Shown: positions 7,211-15,171, numbered from the stretch's first letter. The stretch is 35,406 nucleotides of DNA from Spyradocola sp034113365 (GCA_034113365.1 JAXEXP010000057.1:1-35406); one strand, 5' to 3'. The notes: a model not told the origin generated them from the sequence alone. Made by a program: numbers and translations.

Positions 7211-7962
7211 GGGAATGGAGACAGGACAGCCTGCGCGTGGTGGCGGCAGACGACCGGCAGGCGATGGGGCGCGCGGCGGCGCAGGACATCTGCGCAGCGA
7301 TGCGCGCGCTGCTGGCGGAGAAGGACGAGATCAGCATGATCTTTGCGGCGGCGCCGTCGCAGAACGAGGTGCTGGCGGAGCTTGCGGCGAGCGACGTGCC
7401 GTGGGAGCGCGTGCACGCGTATCACATGGACGAGTACATCGGCCTGCCCGCGGGCGCGCCGCAGAGCTTCGGGCGGTTCCTGACGGAGCATCTATTCGGG
7501 AAGGTGAAGCTGGCGTCTGTGAACCTGATCGACGCGCAGGCGACGGATGCGCAGGCGGAATGCGCGCGGTATGCGGCGCTGCTGGCGGCGCGCCCGGCGG
7601 ACATCATCGTGATGGGCATCGGCGAGAACGGCCACATCGCGTTCAACGACCCCGGCGAGGCAGATTTCCACGATGAGAAGCTGGTGAAGGTGGTGAATCT
7701 GGACGAGGTGTGCCGCATGCAGCAGGTGCACGACGGGTGCTTTGGCAGCCTTGCGCAGGTGCCCAAGCAGGCGCTGACGCTGACCTGTCCGGCGTTCATC
7801 CGCGCTCCGCGGCTGTACTGCATCGTGCCGGCGGCGAGCAAGGCGCGGGCGGTGGAGCGCACGCTGCACGGCCCCGTGAGCGAGGACTGCCCCGCGACGA
7901 TCCTTAGGCAGCATCCCGCGGCGGTGCTGTATCTGGACGCGGAAAGCGCAGGGCTGCTGTGA
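7207..7962 (+). CDS. nagB: Glucosamine-6-phosphate deaminase
   Basis: A 251-residue cytoplasmic enzyme that converts glucosamine 6-phosphate to fructose 6-phosphate and ammonia. It has the NagB/6-phosphogluconolactonase fold, the MDEYIGL motif with Asp75, the active-site stretch GIGENGHIAFNDP with His143, and the late motifs VPKQALTL and GPVSEDCPATIL. Length is normal for the short bacterial type. It overlaps the previous gene by 4 bases (ATGA) and its stop overlaps the nagA start, so nagBA are translationally coupled. A related sugar-phosphate deaminase or isomerase specificity cannot be excluded. Confidence 0.93.
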   Translation: MREWRQDSLRVVAADDRQAMGRAAAQDICAAMRALLAEKDEISMIFAAAPSQNEVLAELAASDVPWERVHAYHMDEYIGLPAGAPQSFGRFLTEHLFGKVKLASVNLIDAQATDAQAECARYAALLAARPADIIVMGIGENGHIAFNDPGEADFHDEKLVKVVNLDEVCRMQQVHDGCFGSLAQVPKQALTLTCPAFIRAPRLYCIVPAASKARAVERTLHGPVSEDCPATILRQHPAAVLYLDAESAGLL

Positions 7963-9110
7963 TGGAGCGGATACGCAGCGACAGGATCCTGACGCAAAAC
8001 GGCGTGCAGGCGGGGTACGTCTACGTCGAAAATGGGCGCATCGCGGCAGTGACAGCGCAGGAGCTGCCCTTTGACCGCGAGTGGGACCGCGCGGGGCGGA
8101 TCGTGTCGCCGGGGTTTGTGGAGCTGCACACCCACGGCGGAGCGGGGCACGACTTCATGGGCAACGCGGCGGACATCGTGGCGGGGTGCAACTTCCATCT
8201 TGAGCACGGGGCGACGACGGTGTGCCCGTCGCTGTCTGCGGCGCCGTTTGAACGCATGCGGCAGGCGGTGTTGGAGGCGAAGCGGGCGCAGCGCGACCCG
8301 GCGCTGCTGCCCAACCTGCCCGGCGTGCACATGGAGGGGCCGTATCTGTCGCCCGAGCAGTGCGGCGCGCAGTGCGTCGACTTCATGTCCGACCCGGTGC
8401 CGGAGCAGTACGAGGGGCTGCTGGCTGAGGCGGGGGAAGCGGTGGCGCGGTGGACCTATGCGCCGGAGCGCGACGCGGACGGGCGCTTCTGCCGGTATCT
8501 GTGCGAGCACGGCGTACTGCCCTCGGCGGGGCACACCAACGCGGTGTACGGCGACATGTGCGTGGCGGAGGATAACGGCTGCCGTCTGGTGACGCACCTG
8601 TACTCCTGCACGTCCACGGTGACGCGCAGGCAGGGCTTCCGCAGCCTGGGCGTGATCGAGTCGGCGTTCCTGTCGGACGAAATGTGCGTGGAGCTGATCG
8701 CGGACGGCAAGCATCTGCCGCCGGAGCTGATCCAAATGATCCTCAAGATCAAGGGTCTGGAGCATGTGACGGTGTGCTCGGACAGCCTGGCGCTGGCGGG
8801 CACGAATGTGACGCACGGCTGGATGGTGAACACGGAGTTCCTCATCGAGGAGGGGGTGTGCAAGCTAAAGGACCGCAGCGCGTTTGCGGGCAGCATCGCG
8901 TCGGCGGACGTGCTGGTGCGCGTGCTGACGCAGCAGGTGGGGCTGGCGCTGCCGCAGGCGGTGCAGCTGGTAGCGCGCAACCCCGCGCGCCTGATGGGCT
9001 GGAACAAGGGTGTGCTGGCGCCGGGCTATGATGCGGACATCGTGGTATTTGACGAGGACATCCGCATTTGTGACGCATTTGTAATGGGAAAACAGGTATT
9101 TTCTGCATAA
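7962..9110 (+). CDS. nagA: N-acetylglucosamine-6-phosphate deacetylase
   Basis: A 382-residue amidohydrolase that removes acetate from GlcNAc-6-phosphate, giving glucosamine 6-phosphate for NagB. The metal and active-site motifs are present: ELHTHGGAGHDF (His56, His58), VHMEGPYLS (Glu125), SAGHTNA, THLYSCTS and the catalytic aspartate in CSDSLALAG; C-terminal NPARLMGWNKG is also typical. The ATG at 7962 overlaps the nagB stop by one base (TGATG); a GTG at 7959 is an alternative start. It is the last gene of the operon and is followed by the terminator at 9116-9149. Confidence 0.94.
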   Translation: MERIRSDRILTQNGVQAGYVYVENGRIAAVTAQELPFDREWDRAGRIVSPGFVELHTHGGAGHDFMGNAADIVAGCNFHLEHGATTVCPSLSAAPFERMRQAVLEAKRAQRDPALLPNLPGVHMEGPYLSPEQCGAQCVDFMSDPVPEQYEGLLAEAGEAVARWTYAPERDADGRFCRYLCEHGVLPSAGHTNAVYGDMCVAEDNGCRLVTHLYSCTSTVTRRQGFRSLGVIESAFLSDEMCVELIADGKHLPPELIQMILKIKGLEHVTVCSDSLALAGTNVTHGWMVNTEFLIEEGVCKLKDRSAFAGSIASADVLVRVLTQQVGLALPQAVQLVARNPARLMGWNKGVLAPGYDADIVVFDEDIRICDAFVMGKQVFSA

Positions 9111-9115
9111 AAAAC

Positions 9116-9149
9116 AGAGCCGGAGGATGAACCTTCGGCTCTATTTTTC
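9116..9149 (+). terminator. Intrinsic terminator of the oxidoreductase-nagBA operon
   Basis: An 11-bp stem (9116-9126 with 9132-9142, one G-T pair) with a 5-base loop, followed by ATTTTT. It begins 6 bases after the nagA stop. Confidence 0.85.
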
Positions 9150-9197
9150 GTCGTCTGGCAAAAGAGTGCTTGGGGCAGACGATTCTGGGTTCGGTTT

Positions 9198-9252
9198 AAG
9201 GCTCCCCTTGAGGGGAGCTGCCGCCCGCAGGCGGCTGAAGGGTGAAGCTGCA
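9198..9252 (+). repeat. Dispersed intergenic repeat, family 1, copy 1
   Basis: It begins AAGGCTCCCCTTGAGGGG and goes on with a second palindrome (CCGCC-CGCA-GGCGG) and CTGAAGGGTG. Nearly the same sequence recurs at 16917-16972 and, inverted and more diverged, at 30313-30361. About 30 bases upstream also resemble the bases before copy 2, so the unit is probably longer than marked. It sits between the convergent nagA and lipoprotein terminators. Confidence 0.8.
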
Positions 9253-9287
9253 TCACGGTTTAGGGCAGCATACCGTCAGGCGTGCGG

Positions 9288-9327
9288 GAAAAGAATAAGG
9301 ACGCCTCGCAGCAGTCGAGACGTCCTT
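9288..9327 (-). terminator. Intrinsic terminator of the OB-like lipoprotein gene
   Basis: On the minus strand a 12-bp stem (9297-9308 with 9316-9327, one wobble pair) with a 7-base loop, followed by ATTCTTTT. Confidence 0.8.
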
Positions 9328-9344
9328 GGTTGCTGTTTTGGAAT

Positions 9345-10085
9345 TTACTTGACGGTGACGGAGGTGACGTGGGGGTTGGCGCCCTCGTACCAGTACAGGA
9401 AGCACTCGATGTCCACGGTGTCGCCGATGTTCAGGGCCTCGACGGTGTTGTAGACGTCGGTGGTGTTGTCACACAGGTAGGACTCCACGCAGAAGTTATA
9501 GGTCTGGCCGTTGACGGAGGCGTTGAAGTACAGGTCGTTGCCGTCCTCGCCGGAGCCGTCCCAGTTGTAGAGGAAGGCGACCTCGTTGCCCTCGGCGTCG
9601 GTGGAGGGCTCGATGGTCAGACCCTTGAAGGCGACGAACTGATTCATGTGGTTGATGAGCTCGTCGGTGCCCAGCCAAGCGGTGCCGTCCACCGCCTCGG
9701 CCACATAGGAGCCGTCCAGCAGCTCAAAGGTGGCGTCGATGATTTCGACCTCGCCGGCCCACTCGGCCTTGTAGCCGGTGACCTTGATCTTGGCGCCCTG
9801 GGTCAGCTTCTCGTAGTCAGCCTCAGAGCAGGCCATGTCGTACAGGAAGTAGCCGCCGTCCTTGTCCACGGCGTAAACGGTGGCCTTGTCCTCCCACCAG
9901 GACTGCTTGGCCTGCACAAAGGCCTCGATGGTGACCTGAGAATCCACGGGAGCCGCAGCGTATTCAGCATAGGTCATGGTGCCCTCGGACTTGGCGAACA
10001 CGTCGGCGTCCTGGCCGCCCGCCGCGCAGCCGGCCAGGGAGAGGACCATCAGCAGAGCCAGGATCAGAGCAATGAACTTTTTCAT
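9345..10085 (-). CDS. Secreted lipoprotein with two OB-like halves
   Basis: A 246-residue protein with a clear lipoprotein signal peptide (MKKFIALILALLMVLSLAGC, lipid-modified Cys20), so it is anchored on the outer face of the membrane. The mature part is acidic and appears to hold two beta-rich modules of similar plan, about residues 45-115 (VTIEAFV ... AKIKVTGYKAEWAGEVEI) and 150-245 (FVAFKGLTIE ... GDTVDIECFLYWYEGANPHV), resembling OB-fold repeats. I do not recognise a family with a known function. It has its own promoter at 10133-10160 but lies directly downstream of the ABC binding-protein gene on the same strand, so a link to sugar uptake is possible but unproven. Confidence 0.8.
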   Translation of the reverse strand: MKKFIALILALLMVLSLAGCAAGGQDADVFAKSEGTMTYAEYAAAPVDSQVTIEAFVQAKQSWWEDKATVYAVDKDGGYFLYDMACSEADYEKLTQGAKIKVTGYKAEWAGEVEIIDATFELLDGSYVAEAVDGTAWLGTDELINHMNQFVAFKGLTIEPSTDAEGNEVAFLYNWDGSGEDGNDLYFNASVNGQTYNFCVESYLCDNTTDVYNTVEALNIGDTVDIECFLYWYEGANPHVTSVTVK

Positions 10086-10132
10086 GGTTTTATACTCCTT
10101 TTCGTATCAAGCATTTGGAATGCCCGAGTTAC

Positions 10133-10160
10133 ATTATACTCACAACACACCATAAATCAA
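10133..10160 (-). promoter_or_regulatory. Promoter of the OB-like lipoprotein gene
   Basis: On the minus strand TTGATT, a 16-base spacer and a consensus TATAAT. The -35 overlaps the stop codon of the preceding binding-protein gene. A short dyad GCATT-TGG-AATGC lies in the leader at 10111-10123. Confidence 0.65.
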
Positions 10161-11779
10161 TGCGCATTGCCCTTTTTTAACGAACTCTTCTCCTTTACAG
10201 CTGTAATGACAACGTACAGCGCGATCAGCGTCCAGGCGAAGGCCAGCGCGGTGAGCAGCGCCACCGCGGTGGGGGGCAGGGGGCCGAGGTCCGCCTTGCC
10301 CGCGGTCGCCGCGCCGCCCGTGGAGAGCTGGTCCAGGCGGTAGAGGGAGATCACGTCGCGGTAAAGCGTGTCCAGATAGGCATCGTCCACGGTCTGGCCG
10401 CGGCGCACAGACTTGCAGGTGTTCTCAATGAGCTGGCCCGCTGCGTCGCGCAGGGAGGCCGAGCCATTGAACACGGGGGTGGTGAAGGTGGAGTCTACAT
10501 TGTCCAGCAGCAGCTGCGCGGCCTGGAGCTTGACGGAATAGTGCAGGTCGCCGTCCTCGCCGGCGCGGGCGAGGTAGTCCTGGTATTCGGCGGACTGCTG
10601 GGCCTTCTGGGTGACGGGGACGTAACCCTCGGTCTGGGAATAGGCGATCTGCACGTCGTTGGTCAGCAGATACTGCGCGAACAGCCAGCTGGCCAGCACC
10701 TCCTGCGGGTCGGCCTTGTTGAACACGCACACCGACGGGCCCTGCGAGATCATGCTGGGGTGGCCGGGGTCGAACTGGGGGATGGGCAGCACCGCCGTCT
10801 CAAACTGCACCAGCTTGTCGGGCGAGATGTCCAGCAGCGGGGCCCCGGAGCCCATCCAGGTGGCGCCTGCGGTGGAGTCCACCGCGAAGATGCACTGGCC
10901 GGCGTTGAGGAAGTTGGCCGGGTAGCTGGAGATCTTGAAGGTGGAGAACGCGCCGGACTGCGCGTGCTGCGCGATGGTGGTCAGAAGCGATGCGGTGTCG
11001 TCGTTGAAAAGCAGGATGTCGCCGTCCTGCGTGGAGTAGCCAGCGCCCTGCTGGCGCAGCATCTGGATCATCATGTTGTCGGTGGACTTATAGATGAAGG
11101 GAATGAGCACCTTCTGGCCGTTGACCAGGTAGTTGCCGTCTGCGTCCTGCGCAAGAGCCGCCTCGGAGACCTCCCAGACGAAGTCCCAGGTCAGCACGTC
11201 GGGCAGCTCGTAGCCGAGGGCTTCGACGTAGGTCTTATTGACATAGCAGGCCTCGGTGGAGCGCATGTAGGGGATGACGTAGTGAACGCCGCCTATGGCG
11301 CATTCGGCGAGAAACTGCGGCACCATTTCGTCCGGCGTGGGGCCGTCGTAGCGAAGCGCGCTGCCGCCCAGGCCGTACTGTTCGTCGGCAAACAGCTCGT
11401 CCAGCGGCACCACCGTGTTGCTGCCCGTCAGGTAGGTCGCAATGTGATCGGGGTAGGTGATGCAGACATTGGGCGTGGTGCCGGTGGCGATGTTGGTGAT
11501 GACGTCGTTGTAGATCTTTCCGTAGTCGGTGTAAAGGCGCAGCGTGACGTGGATGTTGGGATAGAGCGCCTCGAAGGAGGCAATGGCGTTTTCGTAGATG
11601 GCGGTCTGGGCTTTGTTGGTATCGTTCTTGGCCCAGAAGGTGATCTCGTAGTCGCGGGTTTCGTCAAAGGACTCGGGCACGGCGAATGCGTTCAGACCGC
11701 GCGTGCCGTGGCAGCCCCCAAGCGGCAGGCACAGCAGGAGCAGCGCCAGCAGCGCGGCGAGGATTCTGAGCTTTTTCAT
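10157..11779 (-). CDS. Sugar ABC transporter substrate-binding lipoprotein with a C-terminal membrane helix
   Basis: A 540-residue family 1 extracellular solute-binding protein. The signal peptide ends in a lipobox (LGGC, Cys23). The body has typical sugar-binding-protein features: YEITFWAKND, VTLRLYTDYGKIYNDVITNIATG, the mid-domain AECAIGGVHYVIPYMRSTEACYVN and GYVPVTQKAQ. It is about 100 residues longer than usual, and the excess ends in a predicted membrane helix at about 505-527 (VALLTALAFAWTLIALYVV) plus a basic tail, so it may be anchored at both ends. The ATG has GGGGAGG upstream and overlaps the permease stop (ATGA). It is the last gene of the importer operon. Confidence 0.9.
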   Translation of the reverse strand: MKKLRILAALLALLLLCLPLGGCHGTRGLNAFAVPESFDETRDYEITFWAKNDTNKAQTAIYENAIASFEALYPNIHVTLRLYTDYGKIYNDVITNIATGTTPNVCITYPDHIATYLTGSNTVVPLDELFADEQYGLGGSALRYDGPTPDEMVPQFLAECAIGGVHYVIPYMRSTEACYVNKTYVEALGYELPDVLTWDFVWEVSEAALAQDADGNYLVNGQKVLIPFIYKSTDNMMIQMLRQQGAGYSTQDGDILLFNDDTASLLTTIAQHAQSGAFSTFKISSYPANFLNAGQCIFAVDSTAGATWMGSGAPLLDISPDKLVQFETAVLPIPQFDPGHPSMISQGPSVCVFNKADPQEVLASWLFAQYLLTNDVQIAYSQTEGYVPVTQKAQQSAEYQDYLARAGEDGDLHYSVKLQAAQLLLDNVDSTFTTPVFNGSASLRDAAGQLIENTCKSVRRGQTVDDAYLDTLYRDVISLYRLDQLSTGGAATAGKADLGPLPPTAVALLTALAFAWTLIALYVVITAVKEKSSLKKGNAH

Positions 11780-12651
11780 CCCTTGGTACCTCCCCGGGAC
11801 ACGCCCTCCATGATCTTGTTGCGGAAGATGAGGAACAGCACAATCAGCGGCACCGAGATGACCACGACCGCCGCCATCATCGCGGGGATGTTCTCGCGGC
11901 CAAAGCCGTTCTCGCGGATGGACTGGATGCCGTTGGAGACGAGGTAGTAGGCCTCGTTGTCGGTGATGAGCCGCGGCCAGACGTAGGAATTCCAGCACTC
12001 GATGACCTTTAAGATGGTGATGGTGACGATGGTGGGGCGGCAGATGGGCAGCATTACCTTCCACAGGTACTTGAAGTCCGACGTGCCGTCCACCTTGGCG
12101 GCGTAGTACAGCTCGTCCGGCACCTGCGCGAAGTTCTCGCGCAGCAGGTAGATGTAGAACACCGACGTCACCGACGGCAGGATCAGGCCCGCAAAGCTGT
12201 TGCGCAGCCCCCAGTTTGTGATGGTGACGTAGTTGGTGATGACGACCAGCTCGCTGGGGATCATCATCAGCGCGAGGAACAGCGTGAACACCAGGTCGCG
12301 CCCGCGGAAGCTCAGCCGCGCAAAGCCGAACGCCGCAAGCACCGTCACCAGCAGCATGACGCCGGTGGTGACGACGGTGAAGATCAGCGTGTTGAGCAGA
12401 TAGCGCGCCAGCGGCACGGCGGTGAAGGCGCCAAAATAGTTTTGCAGCGTGGGCGCCAGCGTGTAGAGCTGCGGGATGTACTCGGAGTTGTAGGCCGAGT
12501 AGGACTTGAGCGAGGTCAGGATCATCCAGTAGAAGGGGAAGAGCACCATCAGCGCCCACAGCGTCAGCAGGACGTAGAGCACGGCATCGGAGAGCGTGCT
12601 GCGCAGCCTGACCGCGCGCTCGAGCTTGCCAAAATCGGTTTTCTTTTGCAT
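11776..12651 (-). CDS. Sugar ABC transporter permease, MalG type
   Basis: A 291-residue inner-membrane permease with six predicted membrane segments and the EAA loop that docks on the ATPase (AAKVDGTSDFKYLWKVMLP, about 184-202). MalG-type features are FPFYWMILTSLKS at the N-terminus and LPSVTSVFYIYLLRENF before the EAA loop. It pairs with the MalF-type permease 11 bases upstream to form the channel, and its stop overlaps the start of the binding-protein gene by 4 bases. Confidence 0.93.
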   Translation of the reverse strand: MQKKTDFGKLERAVRLRSTLSDAVLYVLLTLWALMVLFPFYWMILTSLKSYSAYNSEYIPQLYTLAPTLQNYFGAFTAVPLARYLLNTLIFTVVTTGVMLLVTVLAAFGFARLSFRGRDLVFTLFLALMMIPSELVVITNYVTITNWGLRNSFAGLILPSVTSVFYIYLLRENFAQVPDELYYAAKVDGTSDFKYLWKVMLPICRPTIVTITILKVIECWNSYVWPRLITDNEAYYLVSNGIQSIRENGFGRENIPAMMAAVVVISVPLIVLFLIFRNKIMEGVSRGGTKG

Positions 12652-12662
12652 AGTTTCTGCCC

Positions 12663-13556
12663 TCACGAGTAGTGGACGTGCTTGCGGCTGACCAGCAGGT
12701 TGATGCAGGTGATGGTCAGCACGATGGCAAACAGCAGGATGGCCGCGGCCGACGCGTAGGAGGGGTAGCCGCCGCTGTTGCCGTAGAGCATGTCGTAGAC
12801 GTAGCCGACGATGGTGTTCATGCCCGCGGCGTTCAGGTCTGTGCCGAACAGCGCCACCGCGTCGGAATAGGCCTTGAACGCGCCGATGAAGCCCGTGATC
12901 ACCAGGTAGAACACCGTGGGCGAGATCATGGGCAGTGTGATGCGCGTAAAGATCCGCCAGGCGGGCGTGCCGTCCACCTTGGCGGCGTTGTAGTAGTCGC
13001 GGTTGACGGAGGCCAGCGCCGAGGTCAGGATCAGGATCTTGAAGGGCAGCACCACCCAGATGGTGTAGAAGCACAGCACGAACATCTTCGCCCAGTAGGG
13101 GCCGTCGATGAAGTCCACCGACTCGCCGCCAAAGCGGTTGATGAGCAGGTTGACAAGGCCGTCGGTGTAGGCGGTCTTTTTGAACAGGATCATGAACACA
13201 AGGCCCACGGCGAGCGTGTTGGTGACGTAGGGCAGGAAGTAGATGGTCTGGTAGAGCTTCTGCAGGCGCGGGATGGAGCTAAGCCCCATCGAGATCAGCA
13301 GCGCGAGGCCCGTGGACAGCGGCACGGTGACCACCACCAGCAGGAAGGTGTTCTTGACCGCCTGCAGGAAGTAGGGGTCGTGCAGCACATAATCGTAGTT
13401 GTACAGGCCGACGCCAAAGTAGGTCTGCGAGGCGGAGTTGTAGCCCTCCTCAAACGAGTAGACGAACACGTCTATCAGTGGATAGACCAGAAAGAAGCCC
13501 AGGAACAGCGCGGCGGGCAGAAGATACAGCCAGCCCTTGAGGTTGTTTTTCTCCAT
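12663..13556 (-). CDS. Sugar ABC transporter permease, MalF type
   Basis: A 297-residue membrane protein with six predicted helices and an EAA loop at about 191-209 (AAKVDGTPAWRIFTRITLP). The N-terminus LKGWLYLLPAALFLGFFLVYP is typical of MalF/UgpA-type permeases of the carbohydrate uptake 1 family, which import oligosaccharides or polyols. CAGGAGG lies 7 bases before the ATG. It follows the ATPase gene by 3 bases. Together with the MalG-type permease, ATPase and binding protein it makes a complete importer. Confidence 0.93.
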   Translation of the reverse strand: MEKNNLKGWLYLLPAALFLGFFLVYPLIDVFVYSFEEGYNSASQTYFGVGLYNYDYVLHDPYFLQAVKNTFLLVVVTVPLSTGLALLISMGLSSIPRLQKLYQTIYFLPYVTNTLAVGLVFMILFKKTAYTDGLVNLLINRFGGESVDFIDGPYWAKMFVLCFYTIWVVLPFKILILTSALASVNRDYYNAAKVDGTPAWRIFTRITLPMISPTVFYLVITGFIGAFKAYSDAVALFGTDLNAAGMNTIVGYVYDMLYGNSGGYPSYASAAAILLFAIVLTITCINLLVSRKHVHYS

Positions 13557-13559
13557 GGA

Positions 13560-14666
13560 TCAGACCTCCTGTGCCGGGCGCAGGCGAAGTTCGGTGTCCG
13601 CTGCGAACAGGAACACCTTGGCGGGCTTGAGCGAAAAGCGCACCGTGGGCTGCGTGGTGTCCACGCGGTTCTCCGCGCTGATGATGGCACGGATGGCGGC
13701 GTTTTCGCAGTCGGGGTGCGTGCAGACCACGCTGATGTCGCGGCCCATGATCTCCACGCGGGAAAGGTTGCAGGTGAGGGGGCCGTTGTCGTCCAGCACG
13801 AAGCCCTCGGGGCGCACGGCGGCGTACACGGGCTGGTCGGGCAGGCCGGGGGTGGGCAGCACGGCTTCCCTGCCGATGAACAGCCTGCCGCCCTCGACGC
13901 GGCCGGTGAACACGTTGATGGGCGGCGTGCCGAGGAACTTTGCGACGAACAGGTTGTCCGGGTCGTCATAGACGGCCTGCGGCTTATCGATCTGCTGCAC
14001 CACGCCGGACTTCATCACCACGATGACGTCGGAGATGCTCATGGCCTCGTCCTGGTCGTGCGTGACGAACACCGTGGTGATGCCCGTCTCGCGCTGGATG
14101 CGGCGGATCTCCTCGCGGGTCTGCAGGCGCAGGCGGGCGTCGAGGTTGGACAGCGGCTCGTCCAGCAGCAGCACGCGGGGCATCTTGACCAGCGCACGGG
14201 CGATGGCGACGCGCTGCTGCTGCCCGCCCGACAGCTCGCTGGGCTTGCGGTCGAGCAGCTCGCCGATCTGCACGAGGTTTGCGGCCTCCCTGGCGCGGCG
14301 CAGCATCTCGTCCTTGGAGGGGCGCTCCTTGCCGCGCAGGTTCTGCAGCGGAAAGAGTATGTTCTGCAGCACCGTCAGGTGCGGATAGAGCGCATAGTTC
14401 TGGAACACCAGGCCCACGCCGCGCTTCTCGGCGGGCAGCGCGGTGACGTCGTCCTCACCAAAGTAGATCTTGCCCGACGTGGGCTTGAGCAGGCCGCACA
14501 GCAGGTTGAGCGTGGTGGACTTGCCGCAGCCCGACGGCCCGAGCAGGCCCACGAGCTTGCCGTCGGGTATCTCAAAGGTGAAGTCGTCCACTGCGACGAC
14601 CTCCTGCTGCGCATTTTTGCCCCTGCCGGGGAATTTTTTGGTCAGATTCTGCAAAACGACTTTCAT
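13560..14666 (-). CDS. Sugar ABC transporter ATP-binding protein (MalK/UgpC/MsmK type)
   Basis: A 368-residue ATPase that drives sugar import. The nucleotide-binding domain has Walker A GPSGCGKST (43-51), signature LSGGQQQR (145-152), Walker B VLLLDE (165-170) and switch His203 in VTHDQDEAMS. The C-terminal third is the regulatory TOBE-like domain (FLGTPPINVFTG, YAAVRPEGF). The start is the ATG at 14666, preceded by AAGGGAAGGG; the frame extends upstream but without support. It is the first gene of the operon ATPase-permease-permease-binding protein, driven by the promoter at 14728-14756. A dedicated MalK inside the operon is notable because many Firmicutes share one MsmK-type ATPase among importers. 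Confidence 0.94.
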   Translation of the reverse strand: MKVVLQNLTKKFPGRGKNAQQEVVAVDDFTFEIPDGKLVGLLGPSGCGKSTTLNLLCGLLKPTSGKIYFGEDDVTALPAEKRGVGLVFQNYALYPHLTVLQNILFPLQNLRGKERPSKDEMLRRAREAANLVQIGELLDRKPSELSGGQQQRVAIARALVKMPRVLLLDEPLSNLDARLRLQTREEIRRIQRETGITTVFVTHDQDEAMSISDVIVVMKSGVVQQIDKPQAVYDDPDNLFVAKFLGTPPINVFTGRVEGGRLFIGREAVLPTPGLPDQPVYAAVRPEGFVLDDNGPLTCNLSRVEIMGRDISVVCTHPDCENAAIRAIISAENRVDTTQPTVRFSLKPAKVFLFAADTELRLRPAQEV

Positions 14667-14727
14667 GCGATCCCTTCCCTTGTGTCGGATAAACTCCCTT
14701 GCGCGGCGGTTTGCGCCGTCAATCCTC

Positions 14728-14756
14728 ATTTTAGTCCATCCATATGGACAAGTCAA
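14728..14756 (-). promoter_or_regulatory. Promoter of the sugar ABC importer operon
   Basis: On the minus strand TTGACT, exactly 17 bases, then TAAAAT: a strong sigma-A promoter about 60 bases upstream of the ATPase gene. The whole spacer is filled by a palindrome (14734-14749). Confidence 0.75.
14734..14749. promoter_or_regulatory. Palindromic candidate operator inside the importer promoter
   Basis: GTCCA-TCCATA-TGGAC on the plus strand, containing the perfect 10-bp palindrome TCCATATGGA. It lies precisely between -35 and -10, so a protein bound here would block RNA polymerase. The binding factor is unknown; no repressor gene is adjacent. Confidence 0.5.
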
Positions 14757-14794
14757 CGAAAGAAATCCTGTGCTTGCGCAGTACGGGTGTCCCA

Positions 14795-14829
14795 CAAAAA
14801 ACAGGGGGCAGCGCAGTTTGCACTCCCCC
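14795..14829 (-). terminator. Intrinsic terminator after the small lipoprotein gene
   Basis: On the minus strand a G-run pairs with a C-run, followed by a shorter interrupted stem and, after a TG, six T residues. It lies just downstream of the lipoprotein stop and ends the hydrolase-lipoprotein unit. Confidence 0.65.
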
Positions 14830-14840
14830 CCGATGGATTG

Positions 14841-15137
14841 TTATTCTTTGCGGATGACGATGTCCTCTACCTTTCCCTCTGCGTCATAGTAGAGGATGAC
14901 CTGTCCATCGCTCGCCTCGTCAAAACGCCAGATGTCTCCCCAAAACCCAGAGAGAAAGCCGTCGGGCTCACCCCAGGCAGCGTGCATCTCCTCATTGGAA
15001 AGGCCGGATAACTCTTCTTCCAGCTGCGCCTGCGTATAAGACGGAATGTCCTCCAGCGCCGGGATGGCGGATCGGCTTGAGCAACCGATTAAGAGAAGTA
15101 TGGACGCCAGAAATAGAGCCATTAGCTGTTTTTTCAT
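14841..15137 (-). CDS. Small lipoprotein with a BamE/SmpA-like pattern
   Basis: A 98-residue protein with a lipoprotein signal peptide (MKKQLMALFLASILLLIGC, Cys19). The mature part contains LSNEEMHAAWGEPDGFLSGFWGDIWRF in outline and ends with YYDAEGKVEDIVIRKE; a helix, a W/G-x-P-D turn and a beta meander ending in a charged strand recall the BamE/SmpA-like fold common in small Firmicute lipoproteins. That is pattern resemblance only and no function is assigned. It starts 34 bases after the glycoside hydrolase gene and is probably cotranscribed with it. Confidence 0.75.
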   Translation of the reverse strand: MKKQLMALFLASILLLIGCSSRSAIPALEDIPSYTQAQLEEELSGLSNEEMHAAWGEPDGFLSGFWGDIWRFDEASDGQVILYYDAEGKVEDIVIRKE

Positions 15138-15171
15138 ATGCAGATACCCTCCCAGCGATCGGCGGTGTGCG

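Noticed and set aside
12672..15011. A 779-codon open frame on the plus strand across the ABC importer genes
   Set aside because: It is antisense to four clear transporter genes and rich in His, Gln, Val and Arg, a shadow of GC-rich codon use. It has no ribosome binding site or domain.
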